NCBI RefSeq assembly: GCF_002887595.1
Contig: NZ_PEBU01000009.1
Coordinates: forward strand, 126,589 to 190,588
DNA: 64,000 nt
Source of the DNA: Bowmanella denitrificans
GTDB taxonomy: Bacteria > Pseudomonadota > Gammaproteobacteria > Enterobacterales > Alteromonadaceae
Reading direction: 5' to 3'
How positions within the stretch are numbered: the first letter of the stretch is position 1; every line of letters begins with the position of its first letter. Below the pieces are notes generated by a model. It was given only the letters and a program-made list of their open reading frames with translations. It made no database searches and was not told the origin of the DNA. A program made the translations under genes and the position numbers. Below are positions 9,454 through 18,510 of the stretch, one piece after another.

Positions 9454-9591
9454 TAATTCTTCCAGCAGGCTCTGCAGAGCCTGCTTCATCTGACGCACAT
9501 CTTCCAGGCTGTTGCCTGATGACGCCAGACAGGTATTAAAATCCCTGAGTTTTTCTTTCAACTGCACAATAGATTGCGATGTGACTGCCAT
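9421..9591 (-). CDS. Small hypothetical protein, 56 aa
   Basis: A short minus-strand frame from an ATG at 9591 to a TAA at 9421, overlapping the last 33 bases of the alpha-glucosidase gene tail to tail. The product (MAVTSQSIVQLKEKL... to ...LVERSK) is hydrophilic, and residues 6-46 look like one or two amphipathic helices, perhaps a coiled coil. The ribosome site is weak (GGA about 12 bases upstream). A terminator upstream separates it from prsT. No family is recognised; its reality rests on sensible composition and position only. Confidence 0.4.
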   Translation of the reverse strand: MAVTSQSIVQLKEKLRDFNTCLASSGNSLEDVRQMKQALQSLLEELSSANLVERSK

Positions 9592-9636
9592 GGGTCCATG
9601 TCCGGGCTATTTTTTGCGCATCTAGCTTAACAAAAT

Positions 9637-9663
9637 AAACAGGGGCTGAAAGCCCCTGTTTAA
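9637..9663 (-). terminator. Terminator of the PrsT-like gene
   Basis: A perfect 11-bp stem (AAACAGGGGCT / AGCCCCTGTTT) with a three-base loop; on the minus strand it is followed by ATTTTGTT. It lies about 45 bp after the prsT-like stop. Confidence 0.8.
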
Positions 9664-9707
9664 GATTTAATAGCCGATTCGTTGTGCCCGGCGTTTAACA
9701 CAGCAGA

Positions 9708-12458
9708 TCAAAGCTTGCCGCTCAATTGCTCGGCCCGCGCCTGAGCACCGTCGTCCTTGTACTGACGCTGCTGTAATTTGCGCCCGGCCAGCTCTTTCTT
9801 GCCCCGTTTGATCAGCAAGTCCACATAGTTCAGATAAACCTCATCGGTCACAGCCTCGCTATTTGATGCTCTGGACAAGTATTCTTCCGCCTTGCCCAAA
9901 TCTTTTCTGGCAATCAGAATTTGCGCCGCCGTATCCAGCACTGACGGTTCCTGAGGCTGCAGTTCCAAAGCACGGTTGGCATACTTCAGAGCATCGTCCA
10001 GTTTATTCTGTTCGTATAACAAATAAGCCAGGTTGTTCAGCACCAAAAAGTTAGCCTCATGGAGTTCAAGGGACTGCTGATACAGTTCTATCGCCTTGCT
10101 GTTATCCCTGCCAATTTCCCGTTCGGCCAATAACATAATGGCCGGCAGATCCTTGGGATGAGCCTGCACGTGGCGGCTCAGCAAATCATGGCTCAGATCT
10201 TTTTGCCCCAGTTTTTCCAGGCAAAACATCGCCAGGGTCAGATTGCGCTGATTAGGCTTGTTGTCGTAGGCCGCCTGAATACTGGCTTGAGCCGCCTGGC
10301 AATTGCCTTCACCGGCCAGCAAACGCCCCTGCATGCCCAAACCTGCCGGAGAATCTTTCACCGCCTGCGGTAGGGTATCAAAACGCCTACGTGCCTCTGC
10401 GAATTCCGCATTCATTAGCAGGAAATGGGTATAAATGGACAAAAAGCGCGGATCGTCCGGGTACTTGTCCAACACGGATTTCGCCAGTTCCTTGCCTTGT
10501 TTGAAGTTACTGCGCACATCTAACAGGAACAGCTTGCCTAACAACGCCTGGACATTGCCGGATTGCACCTTCAACCAATTGTCATAGTGCGCTTCCGCAT
10601 CGGCAACGCGGTCTTTTTGCAGATAGGCCTTACCCAGCATATCCCAGTAGCTGGCCGGCAGTGGCTGACCATTTGCTGGCTGCTTAACCTCGGCGAGCAA
10701 ACTGATGGTTTTATCTTGTTGGCCAAGCAGCATATGGGCATTAGCCAACAACAAGCGCAAAGACAGGTTGTTTTTCTGTTTGTCAAAAGCCTTCTGAATC
10801 AGGGCCAGACCTTCCTGCCCTTGTTCACGCAATCTGGTCAGGTCAAAATAACGTGACAGCGCGGCAATGTTATCGGGGTAATCATTCAGGTAGGCGCGCA
10901 GTTCAGCTTCGCCCTCTTGCAACTGATTTTCCACCAGTTTAATGTCAATTAAAGCCAGTCGTACCTTGGCATTGTCTGGTGCCAGCTCTTTTGCTTTAAG
11001 CAATTGCTCCAGCGCCTTGTCTTTTTCGCCTTTACGCTGATACGCCGTAGCAGCCAGCAGGTAAGGTTGCTCAGATTTCGGCTCTTGTGCTTTCCATTCA
11101 TCAGCCAATGCCAACGCCTTGTCCAGTTGCTTGGTGGCCAGATAGGCCGTTGCCAGTGTGGTCCTGGTAATGGCCTGGTCCGGTGCCTGCTCCAGCGCCT
11201 GTTCAAGATTCAATATGCCTTTAACATCGTTGACCGACAGTTGCAAAATCCCCAAGCGGGTCAGATCCATCGGACTTTGGCTGACTTGCTCGGATTTGTC
11301 GATCATGGCCTGGGCACCATGCAAATCCCCTTCCCGCAACAAACCAAAACCCGCTGCAGAAAACAGTGATGCATCGTCAGCAGAGCTTTGGTCCAGGCGA
11401 TTCAGGGTTTCTTCGGCTTGTTCATTTAACCCCAGCTTTAGCTGCGCAGCGGCCAATAACCGCAATGCCGGGTGGTTGGCTGGTAAATCACTGGCCACCA
11501 GTGACAAGTGGGTGCGGGCCGATTCATAGTCGCCACTCTGATAAGCAGCAAAACCTGCGGTCAGGCGCATGGCCGGATCGGTGGTTTCTTTGAGTAAGGC
11601 CTTTTCGGTAAATTCCTGGGCCGCTTCAAAATCTCCGGCATCCGCGCGACTTAAGCCTTTGAGCTGGTTCAGCAACGGATTGTCTTTGTTGAGTTTCAGC
11701 AAGCTGTCTACCAGAGGCTCAGCTTCGGCGGCCCGGCCATGATCGGTTAGCAAGCGCGCCAGCATAAAGGTGATTTCATGATCGTCCGGGTTGGCCTGCT
11801 GATAGGTTTGGTAGGTGGCAATGGCAGCGTCTACATCGCCTTGCTGAAGTTGCATACGGGCCAGCAATTTCAGCGCATCCGGTTGCTCTGGTTGATTGGC
11901 CAGAATTTCTTCCAGTTGAATGCGGGCGGCTTCAACATTTTCGTCCAGCAAATATCCATACACCAATGCCAATGACTTAAAGGCAGAACTGGTCTGGTAG
12001 TTACGAATATCTTCAATCAGGCTTTTGGCTTTTTCTTTCTGATCGAGGCGGACCAGGGATTCAAGACGATAAAAACCCACCTCAGCGGCTTGTGCCTCAG
12101 TCAGACCTGCGTACTTGTTGGCTAACTTGCTCAGCGCCACATCAGCACCGGTTTTCTGATACGAACGCGATAACAGCGGCACAACCTCGGCTGGATCGTA
12201 ACCGTATTCCATCGCCCGGTTCAGTTCTTTTTCTGCGTCCTGATACATTCTTTGTTCAAGATAGAGTTTACCCAGTTCGAATCGTACCCGCGCATCCTGC
12301 GGTGCCACCTGTACGGCATTTTTAAATTCGATCACGGCAGCCTGGGTATCGCCTTTGGCCAACGCATCTCTGGCCGCCGCCAGATAGCTGTCCGAATCTT
12401 TGGGGGTACAGGCCAACAGGCTGCCAAGCACCAATGAGGCGATGAGTGTTCTACGCAC
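9708..12458 (-). CDS. prsT: PEP-CTERM/exopolysaccharide-type TPR lipoprotein (PrsT-like)
   Basis: 916 residues. The N-terminus MRRTLIASLVLGSLLAC is a lipoprotein signal with lipobox LLAC at Cys17, followed by PKDS, so it is probably outer-membrane anchored and periplasmic. The rest is more than twenty tetratricopeptide repeats (for example DTQAAVIEFKNAVQVAPQDARVRFELGKLYLEQRMY near 37-72). Length, lipobox and repeat spacing match the PrsT family of exosortase/PEP-CTERM and polysaccharide clusters, thought to be a scaffold for export. No exosortase or polysaccharide genes are in the window, so either they lie elsewhere or this copy serves another role. It is monocistronic, divergent from deaD and followed by a good terminator. 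Confidence 0.8.
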   Translation of the reverse strand: MRRTLIASLVLGSLLACTPKDSDSYLAAARDALAKGDTQAAVIEFKNAVQVAPQDARVRFELGKLYLEQRMYQDAEKELNRAMEYGYDPAEVVPLLSRSYQKTGADVALSKLANKYAGLTEAQAAEVGFYRLESLVRLDQKEKAKSLIEDIRNYQTSSAFKSLALVYGYLLDENVEAARIQLEEILANQPEQPDALKLLARMQLQQGDVDAAIATYQTYQQANPDDHEITFMLARLLTDHGRAAEAEPLVDSLLKLNKDNPLLNQLKGLSRADAGDFEAAQEFTEKALLKETTDPAMRLTAGFAAYQSGDYESARTHLSLVASDLPANHPALRLLAAAQLKLGLNEQAEETLNRLDQSSADDASLFSAAGFGLLREGDLHGAQAMIDKSEQVSQSPMDLTRLGILQLSVNDVKGILNLEQALEQAPDQAITRTTLATAYLATKQLDKALALADEWKAQEPKSEQPYLLAATAYQRKGEKDKALEQLLKAKELAPDNAKVRLALIDIKLVENQLQEGEAELRAYLNDYPDNIAALSRYFDLTRLREQGQEGLALIQKAFDKQKNNLSLRLLLANAHMLLGQQDKTISLLAEVKQPANGQPLPASYWDMLGKAYLQKDRVADAEAHYDNWLKVQSGNVQALLGKLFLLDVRSNFKQGKELAKSVLDKYPDDPRFLSIYTHFLLMNAEFAEARRRFDTLPQAVKDSPAGLGMQGRLLAGEGNCQAAQASIQAAYDNKPNQRNLTLAMFCLEKLGQKDLSHDLLSRHVQAHPKDLPAIMLLAEREIGRDNSKAIELYQQSLELHEANFLVLNNLAYLLYEQNKLDDALKYANRALELQPQEPSVLDTAAQILIARKDLGKAEEYLSRASNSEAVTDEVYLNYVDLLIKRGKKELAGRKLQQRQYKDDGAQARAEQLSGKL

Positions 12459-12603
12459 TTGAATTCCTTACATCTGCGAATTGATATGGTAAAAAGCCTA
12501 GGCTATTGCGGTTGCACCTTTATTGCAACGACATTACAACACCCCACAACAGCTTAATTGCTATAAATTCACCATCAACGTGGTGTAAATTCCGCTGATC
12601 TAA

Positions 12604-12609
12604 TATAAT
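12604..12609 (+). promoter_or_regulatory. Candidate -10 element of deaD
   Basis: A perfect TATAAT lies 60 bp before the chosen deaD start. The -35 region about 17 bp upstream is poor. Transcription from here would give a leader of about 50 bases, much shorter than the cold-shock leader of Escherichia coli deaD. Confidence 0.4.
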
Positions 12610-12668
12610 TGCGCTTTTGCAGTCGGCCCAGCAGTAGTTTTTTGCCTCGCCACCTATCAGGATCCCAG

Positions 12669-14492
12669 ATGACCAGCACCACAGACATCAGCTTCAAAGA
12701 TTTAAACCTGCCTGAGCATTTGCTCCAGGCCCTGGAAAAAGTGGGGTATGAAAAACCGTCCCCCATCCAGGCTGAAAGTATTCCTTTATTGCTGGAAGGT
12801 CATGACCTGCTGGGACAAGCCCAGACTGGTACCGGTAAAACCGCCGCGTTTGCCCTGCCGATGCTGGCACGACTGGATCCTGAAGACAGCACCACACAGT
12901 TATTGGTATTGGCGCCCACCCGGGAACTGGCCATTCAGGTTGCTGAAGCCTTCCATACCTATGCCAGTTTCAACCGCCAAATCAAGGTATTGCCCATCTA
13001 TGGTGGTCAGTCTTACGACAACCAGATCCGCCCTCTCAAGCGTGGTGTGCAGGTGGTGGTGGGAACCCCGGGCCGGGTTATCGACCATATCAAGCGCGGC
13101 ACTTTGAAACTGGATAAGCTGAAGTTCCTGGTGCTGGACGAAGCTGACGAAATGCTACGCATGGGCTTTATTGACGATGTGGAATGGATCCTGAGCCATG
13201 CGCCGAAAGAGCGCCAAACCGCGCTGTTCTCAGCTACGATGCCGGATCGTATCCGTAATATCACCAACAACTATCTGAAGAATCCCAAGTTGGTGAAAAT
13301 TGCATCTAAAGTCAGCACCGCCAGTACCATTCGCCAGCGTTTTTGTCAGGTAGCAGGCCATCACAAACTGGAGGCCCTGACCCGTATTCTGGAAGTGGAA
13401 GAGTTTGACGGCGTGATTGTTTTCGTACGCACCAAAACCGCCACCCTGGAACTGGCAGAAAAACTGGCAGCACGCGGCTATGCGGTCGAGCCACTGAATG
13501 GTGATATTCCGCAGAATGCCCGTGAGCGCACGGTAGAAAGGCTGAAAGACGGCAAGATTGATATTCTGATCGCCACAGACGTGGTTGCTCGCGGTCTGGA
13601 CGTAGAACGGGTCAGCCATGTTATCAACTTTGATATCCCTTACGATACAGAGTCTTATGTACACCGTATCGGCCGTACCGGTCGTGCCGGCCGTCAAGGC
13701 GATGCCATTCTGTTTATTTCGCATCGTGAAAAGCGCTTGTTGTTCGCTATTGAGAAGGCCACTAACCAGCGCATTGAGTCCATGCCAATTCCATCTGTGT
13801 CAGAGCTTAACGAGCAGCGTCTGAAACGCTTTAAGCAAGCCGTGGTGGAAGCCATGGAAGACGACAGTATTGAATCACTGATCCCTATTATCGAAGCCAT
13901 TCAGGCCGAAACCGAAGCGACTCCGGAAGTGCTGATGGCGGCACTGGCCAAAATTGCCCAGGGTGAAGAGCCGTTGTTACTGAAAGAAACCGATCGCCCG
14001 GATCTGTCTGAACGCGCACCAAGGGGCGATCGTCCTGAGCGCGGCGCTAAATTCCGTGACCGTGACGATCGTGGTGAAGGCCGTGGCCGTGGTGACAGAG
14101 CAGAGCGTGGTGAACGTGCCCCACGTCGTCGCAGCACCCCGGATGAAGGGATGCAGCGCTTCAAGCTGGAAGTGGGTCATGCCCATGGTGTCAAACCAGG
14201 CAACATTGTCGGCGCTATCGCCAATGAAGCCGGGATTGAAAGCAAGCATATTGGCGCCATTGAAATTTACGACAACTACAGCACAGTTGATTTGCCCCAG
14301 GGAATGCCTGCCGAGATCCGTCAGATTCTGCAAAAGGCCAGAGTGGCAGGTCAGCGTATGAATCTGCGTGAATGGTCAGATGAGCCACCACGTCGTGATA
14401 AGCCCCGTTTTGACAAACCCAGATCGGATAAACCCAGATCGGATAAACCTCGCGGTGATCGCCCCAGACGCGATCGCGCACCAAAAGAGTAA
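12669..14492 (+). CDS. deaD: ATP-dependent DEAD-box RNA helicase DeaD/CsdA
   Basis: 607 residues from the ATG at 12669, preceded by AGGA; an upstream in-frame TTG lies inside the promoter. All helicase motifs are present: Q motif, AQTGTGKT, PTRELA, VGTPGRVIDH, DEAD, SAT, ARGLDVERVSHVINFDIP and HRIGRTGRAGR. Residues about 495-570 form the DbpA-type RNA-binding domain (QRFKLEVGHAHGVKPGNIVGAI). The arginine- and aspartate-rich linkers and the tail with short repeats of DKPR(F/S) are typical of DeaD. It unwinds RNA in ribosome assembly and mRNA turnover, notably in the cold. Confidence 0.96.
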   Translation: MTSTTDISFKDLNLPEHLLQALEKVGYEKPSPIQAESIPLLLEGHDLLGQAQTGTGKTAAFALPMLARLDPEDSTTQLLVLAPTRELAIQVAEAFHTYASFNRQIKVLPIYGGQSYDNQIRPLKRGVQVVVGTPGRVIDHIKRGTLKLDKLKFLVLDEADEMLRMGFIDDVEWILSHAPKERQTALFSATMPDRIRNITNNYLKNPKLVKIASKVSTASTIRQRFCQVAGHHKLEALTRILEVEEFDGVIVFVRTKTATLELAEKLAARGYAVEPLNGDIPQNARERTVERLKDGKIDILIATDVVARGLDVERVSHVINFDIPYDTESYVHRIGRTGRAGRQGDAILFISHREKRLLFAIEKATNQRIESMPIPSVSELNEQRLKRFKQAVVEAMEDDSIESLIPIIEAIQAETEATPEVLMAALAKIAQGEEPLLLKETDRPDLSERAPRGDRPERGAKFRDRDDRGEGRGRGDRAERGERAPRRRSTPDEGMQRFKLEVGHAHGVKPGNIVGAIANEAGIESKHIGAIEIYDNYSTVDLPQGMPAEIRQILQKARVAGQRMNLREWSDEPPRRDKPRFDKPRSDKPRSDKPRGDRPRRDRAPKE

Positions 14493-14495
14493 AAA

Positions 14496-14519
14496 AAGGG
14501 TTCCTACGGGAGCCCTTTT
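14496..14519 (+). terminator. Terminator of deaD
   Basis: A 9-bp stem AAGGGTTCC / GGAGCCCTT with a TACG loop, followed by TTTTA, immediately after the deaD stop codon. Confidence 0.85.
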
Positions 14520-14806
14520 ATATCCAGGGATGGATGGTATGCCGTGATCGCATGGATGCGAAAGAACGGCGATATCCAGGGATGGATGGGCAGAAAAACC
14601 GCTCCTGCGTTTTCTGCACTGATACCATCCTTGGCGGGCGTATGCCGATGTAGCATGGAGCACTCATCGGCGATATCCAGGGAAGGATGGACAGAAAAAC
14701 CGCTCCTGCGTTTTCTGCACTTCCACCGTCCATGGTGGTCGTATTCCGATGTAGCATGGAGCATTCATCGGCGATATCCAGGGATGGATGAGCAGAAAAA
14801 CCGCTC
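14519..14806. repeat. 101-bp extragenic tandem repeat, about 2.8 copies
   Basis: Units begin GATATCCAGGGATGGATG or a close variant at 14571, 14672 and 14773, exactly 101 bp apart. A shortened copy lies at 14519-14570, where the middle is missing. Each full unit contains a hairpin (GCAGAAAA ... TTTTCTGC) and ends ...GGAGCACTCATCGGC or similar. The last copy breaks off at 14806 inside the stop codon of ubiI. Short open frames across it on both strands are by-products of the repeat. It lies between two convergent genes, deaD and ubiI. Confidence 0.9.
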
Positions 14807-16016
14807 AGGTTATCGGCCTGGCCAGCGTCGGCAGTTCACCACGTAATCCGGCGGCCAGCGCCATGGCCTGGTGCTTTGCCAAAGGTAATTTATCCACCAG
14901 ATTCATGCCCAAGCCGCGCATCAGCTTTTTCATTGGATTGGCGCCATCAAATAATAGTTTAAAACCGGCCATAGCCGCCAGCATCTGTGCCGCTTCCGCC
15001 TTACGCCAGCGCTCATAGGGCCGTAAATTAACCCTAAGGCCGATATCCTGCTGCTGCTTGCATAACAGCAGCAGCCGTTCGGCCAGCGCCGCCGCATCCA
15101 TCAAGCCAAGGTTGGCACCCTGTCCGGCCAGCGGATGAATGGTATGGGCGGCATCGCCCACCAGTACCAGTCTGTCTTTCAGCCATTGGCGCGCGTAGCG
15201 CATGGTCAGGGGGAAGGCCTGTCGGTCGCTTTGCAACTCACAACAGCCAAGCCGGGCATCAAAAGCGGCGGTAAGTTCGCGGGCAAATGCATGCTTATCC
15301 AGTGCCATCAGTCTATCCGTCTCAAGGGTGTTGGCCGACCAGACAATGGAACACAAATCCGGTTCATAAAGGGGCAGAAATGCCAGCGGGCCGTGGGGAG
15401 TAAAAATCTGTCTGGCGGCCTGCTGATGAGGCCGCTCACAGCGCACTGTGGCGACCATAGCTTTATGCTGATAGTCGGCAAAGCTGAGCGGAAGCCCAGC
15501 TTGCTGACGTAGTTTTGAATGGGCACCGTCGGCCCCCACTAGTAAACGCGCGGTATAAGTGCTGCCATCATGCAATTGCACCTCCACGCCCTGTTCATTC
15601 TGTTGCCACTGGGTGATGCCCATAGGGGCGCTAAGCTCAATATTGTCGGCTTCCAGCAAGGATTCCCACAGGGCATTGACCATTACCTGATTTTCCACAA
15701 TATGGCCTAAGTGGGCCTGGTGTAACATCTGATGGTCAAAGTCGATACGGGCAAAACTGTCTTGTTCCCAGACCTGCATATGACTATATGGCTGCAGGCG
15801 CATGTCCTGCATTCGCGGCCAGACTTCCAGGCGGCGCAGCAGATTTTCACTGGCCTGATTAATGGCACTGACCCTCAGTTCAGGTTGACGTGACAAGGGT
15901 TTAAGGGGCAGATGTTCATCTATCACCAACACCGATAAGGCGCTGTTTTTCAAAGCCGCCGCCAGGGCCAGGCCGACCATACCGCCGCCAACAATAATCA
16001 GGTCCAGGTCACGCAT
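14805..16016 (-). CDS. ubiI: FAD-dependent ubiquinone-biosynthesis hydroxylase (UbiI/VisC-like)
   Basis: 403 residues from the ATG at 16016, placed 6-7 bases after GGAGA; an ATG five codons earlier overlaps that site. It is a UbiH/UbiF/VisC-type flavin monooxygenase: GGGMVGLALAAAL at the N-terminus, VGADGAHSKLRQ near 165, and GDAAHTIHPLAGQGANLGLMDA near 290, the FAD-binding and family signature. It would hydroxylate the ring of a ubiquinone precursor (C5 if UbiI). It is the last gene of the ygfB-pepP-ubiH-ubiI operon, overlaps ubiH by 8 bp, and the tandem repeat runs into its stop codon. Distinguishing UbiI from UbiF by sequence alone is uncertain; gene order favours UbiI. Confidence 0.88.
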   Translation of the reverse strand: MRDLDLIIVGGGMVGLALAAALKNSALSVLVIDEHLPLKPLSRQPELRVSAINQASENLLRRLEVWPRMQDMRLQPYSHMQVWEQDSFARIDFDHQMLHQAHLGHIVENQVMVNALWESLLEADNIELSAPMGITQWQQNEQGVEVQLHDGSTYTARLLVGADGAHSKLRQQAGLPLSFADYQHKAMVATVRCERPHQQAARQIFTPHGPLAFLPLYEPDLCSIVWSANTLETDRLMALDKHAFARELTAAFDARLGCCELQSDRQAFPLTMRYARQWLKDRLVLVGDAAHTIHPLAGQGANLGLMDAAALAERLLLLCKQQQDIGLRVNLRPYERWRKAEAAQMLAAMAGFKLLFDGANPMKKLMRGLGMNLVDKLPLAKHQAMALAAGLRGELPTLARPIT

Positions 16017-17202
16017 CTTGTTTCTCCGCATACCCCATGGCCTGCCAGGCCAGCAGATTTTTCACACTCTGGCAGCCCTGCAACAGGCCGAGGCCCATAT
16101 TGCGTCCCACCACCAGCGGTGCATATTGATTGGAAAAAAGCCGCACCAATGAATCGGTCAGGCCGATAACTTTACGCTGATCGCCCTGTCGCGCCTGGTG
16201 ATATTGGTTCAACAGGCTGAACATGCCAGGATCCTGGCCCGTATGACTGGCCAGCAAGGCGGCCAATTGCTCGACATCCCTAAGACCGAGATTAAAACCC
16301 TGGCCAGCAATAGGATGCAGGGTATGGGCGGCATTACCTAAAATCAGGCAACGATGCAGCAGGTTGGTTTCGCTGGTCACCAGGCGCAGCGGATACAAGG
16401 TTCGGCGGCTAATCCGGGTGAAACGCCCCAGATCATAACCAAAGGCCTGTTGCAGCTTGCTCAGCAGGGCCTCGTCAGTCAGCCCGGCAAAATCGTCCTG
16501 CATCGTCTTAGCCAGGCTCCAGACCAGCCCGGCCTGGCGCTCCCCAATAGGCAATAACGCCAGTGGACCATGCCCGGTGAATCGTTCAAATGCGCGCTGC
16601 TTGTGTAGCAATTCACATTCCACATTGGCCACTAGCGCCACCTGAGCATAATCCTCAATGTTGCTGTTTACCCCAAGTAACCTGGCGGTGGGTGAGTCAC
16701 CGCCATCGGCCACTACCAGCAAGCTGGAGCTCAGGACCTGGCCCGATGCCAGGGTAAGGGTTACTTTGTCCTGCGCTAAACCCAGCGCGTGAATCGTATC
16801 CGGGCAATGCCACTGCAGGTCTTGTGATTGCAGCGCGCTATACAGCATGGTCCCCAGTTGCTGCTGACTGATCACATAGCCCAGTGCCTCAATACCCTGG
16901 CTCTGACTGTCCAGATAGCACTGCCCCAGGTGCCCCTGGTCGGTGATTTTAATGCTCTGAATAGGCGTGCTAAATTGGCTGAGTTGCGGTTTAAACCCCA
17001 ACTGCCACAAGTAATGGGCCGAATGGCGGGCCAGAGCCAGAGTACGACTGTCAAAACCGGGGTGACCTTGTTGTGGCTGATAGGCCCGGGCTTCCACTAT
17101 GCCAATCTTCAGATCTGTGTGTTTGAGCGCACGGGCCAACAGACAGCCCACGACCCCGCCTCCAACAATGATGATGTCCAGTTCGCTGCGTTGTTCCGTC
17201 AC
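16009..17202 (-). CDS. ubiH: 2-octaprenyl-6-methoxyphenol hydroxylase UbiH
   Basis: 397 residues, an FAD monooxygenase: IIIVGGGVVGCLLARAL near residue 10, VVADGGDSPTARLLG near 165 and GNAAHTLHPIAGQGFNLGLRDVEQL near 290. It acts in the later ring hydroxylations of ubiquinone synthesis. Position between pepP and ubiI, with a 4-bp overlap with pepP and 8 bp with ubiI, is the classic gammaproteobacterial arrangement and supports UbiH over its paralogues. In the signature the usual GDAAH reads GNAAH. Confidence 0.92.
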   Translation of the reverse strand: MTEQRSELDIIIVGGGVVGCLLARALKHTDLKIGIVEARAYQPQQGHPGFDSRTLALARHSAHYLWQLGFKPQLSQFSTPIQSIKITDQGHLGQCYLDSQSQGIEALGYVISQQQLGTMLYSALQSQDLQWHCPDTIHALGLAQDKVTLTLASGQVLSSSLLVVADGGDSPTARLLGVNSNIEDYAQVALVANVECELLHKQRAFERFTGHGPLALLPIGERQAGLVWSLAKTMQDDFAGLTDEALLSKLQQAFGYDLGRFTRISRRTLYPLRLVTSETNLLHRCLILGNAAHTLHPIAGQGFNLGLRDVEQLAALLASHTGQDPGMFSLLNQYHQARQGDQRKVIGLTDSLVRLFSNQYAPLVVGRNMGLGLLQGCQSVKNLLAWQAMGYAEKQDA

Positions 17203-18509
17203 CTTGTCGCCATTAACCTTTCAATGTCTGCTATGTGTTTGGGGCAGGCGGCAGTCAGATTCTCATAGCCATCTGCGGTAACTAGCAGATTATCTTCAAT
17301 ACGAATGCCAATGCCCCGCCATTTTGCCTCAACCTCAGCCAAGTCGCTGATATACAGACCGGGCTCGATGGTCAGCACCATGCCTGGAACAAGCGGCTGG
17401 TCCTCGCCATCGCGCTTATAATCCCCCACATCATGTACATCCAATCCCAGCCAGTGGCCGATACCGTGCATAAAGTAATCACGGTAGTGCTGAGACTGTA
17501 TATTGTCCTGCAGTTCGCCCTGCAAAATACCGAGCTGGATCAAACCCTGGGTTAAAACCCGCGCTGCAGCATCCATAGCCTGGGGTAAGGTACCGCCTGG
17601 ATGAATATGCTGAAAGGCCGCCAGTTGTGCATCCAACACCAGTTGGTAAAGCTGCGCCTGTTCAGGGCTGAACTGCCCCGACACCGGAAAGGTACGGGTA
17701 ATATCGGCGGCGTATCCGCACAGTTCGGCACCAGCATCAATCAGCACCAGATCGCCCGCTTGCAGCTCATCCTGATTTTCGGTGTAGTGCAATATACAGG
17801 CGTTGATACCGCTGCCGACAATAGTGCCATAGGCCGGATAGCGGGCGCCTTGCATGGCAAATTCATGATGCAATTCAGCTTCAAGCTGGTATTCGTACCG
17901 GCCGGGGGCGCAGAACTGCATGGCGCGTATGTGCGCCTGACAGGAAATCTCTGCGGCGCGGCGCATTAACTGTATTTCCGCTGCAGACTTAATATGCCGC
18001 AGACTGTGCACCGCAGGGCGAATATCCTGCATCAGCTTTGGTGCGATATAGCCTTTTTTCGGCGCGCTGCGCAGCTGAGCCAGTGTGCTGAATAACATGT
18101 TGTCCAGCGCCTCATCGGCGCCCTGGGCGAAAACCAGTCGGGACTTGCCATTGGCACGGACCAGCACTTCCTCTTCCAACTGCGATAAGCTAAACGCTGC
18201 ATCTACCCCAAGCGCCGCTACAGCACGCTCTGGCCCCAAACGGCGACCATGCCAGATCTCGGCATGTGGGTCACGCTCACGGCAAAACAACAAACTGACG
18301 GATTTCCCCTGGCTTTTTTCCATCACCAGCACGGCATCAGGTTCGTTAAAACCGGTAAGATAATAAAAATCGCTGTCCTGACGAAAGGGAAATTCGGTGT
18401 CGCGGCTGCGTGTCACTTCCCTGGCCGCCGGCACAATGCACAGCACATTGTCTTCGAGTTGTGCCAGCAGTTGCTGGCGACGCACAGCATATTCTTGGAT
18501 GGCAATCAT
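17199..18509 (-). CDS. pepP: Xaa-Pro aminopeptidase (aminopeptidase P II)
   Basis: 436 residues, a pita-bread-fold metallopeptidase of family M24B. The N-terminal domain has DTEFPFRQDSDFYYLTGFNEPDAVLV. The catalytic domain carries the metal ligands in LVLIDAGAELCGYAADITRTFPVSG (two Asp), HGIGHWLGLDVHDVG (His) and TIEPGLYI (Glu), with the last Glu in GIRIEDNLLVT. It removes an N-terminal residue preceding proline. It overlaps ubiH by 4 bp and starts one base after the ygfB stop. Confidence 0.95.
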   Translation of the reverse strand: MIAIQEYAVRRQQLLAQLEDNVLCIVPAAREVTRSRDTEFPFRQDSDFYYLTGFNEPDAVLVMEKSQGKSVSLLFCRERDPHAEIWHGRRLGPERAVAALGVDAAFSLSQLEEEVLVRANGKSRLVFAQGADEALDNMLFSTLAQLRSAPKKGYIAPKLMQDIRPAVHSLRHIKSAAEIQLMRRAAEISCQAHIRAMQFCAPGRYEYQLEAELHHEFAMQGARYPAYGTIVGSGINACILHYTENQDELQAGDLVLIDAGAELCGYAADITRTFPVSGQFSPEQAQLYQLVLDAQLAAFQHIHPGGTLPQAMDAAARVLTQGLIQLGILQGELQDNIQSQHYRDYFMHGIGHWLGLDVHDVGDYKRDGEDQPLVPGMVLTIEPGLYISDLAEVEAKWRGIGIRIEDNLLVTADGYENLTAACPKHIADIERLMATR

Positions 18510-18510
18510 A

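Noticed and set aside
14504-14846. Several 60-100 codon frames on both strands within the 101-bp repeat
   Set aside because: They follow the repeat period, exist in multiple frames and have no ribosome sites.
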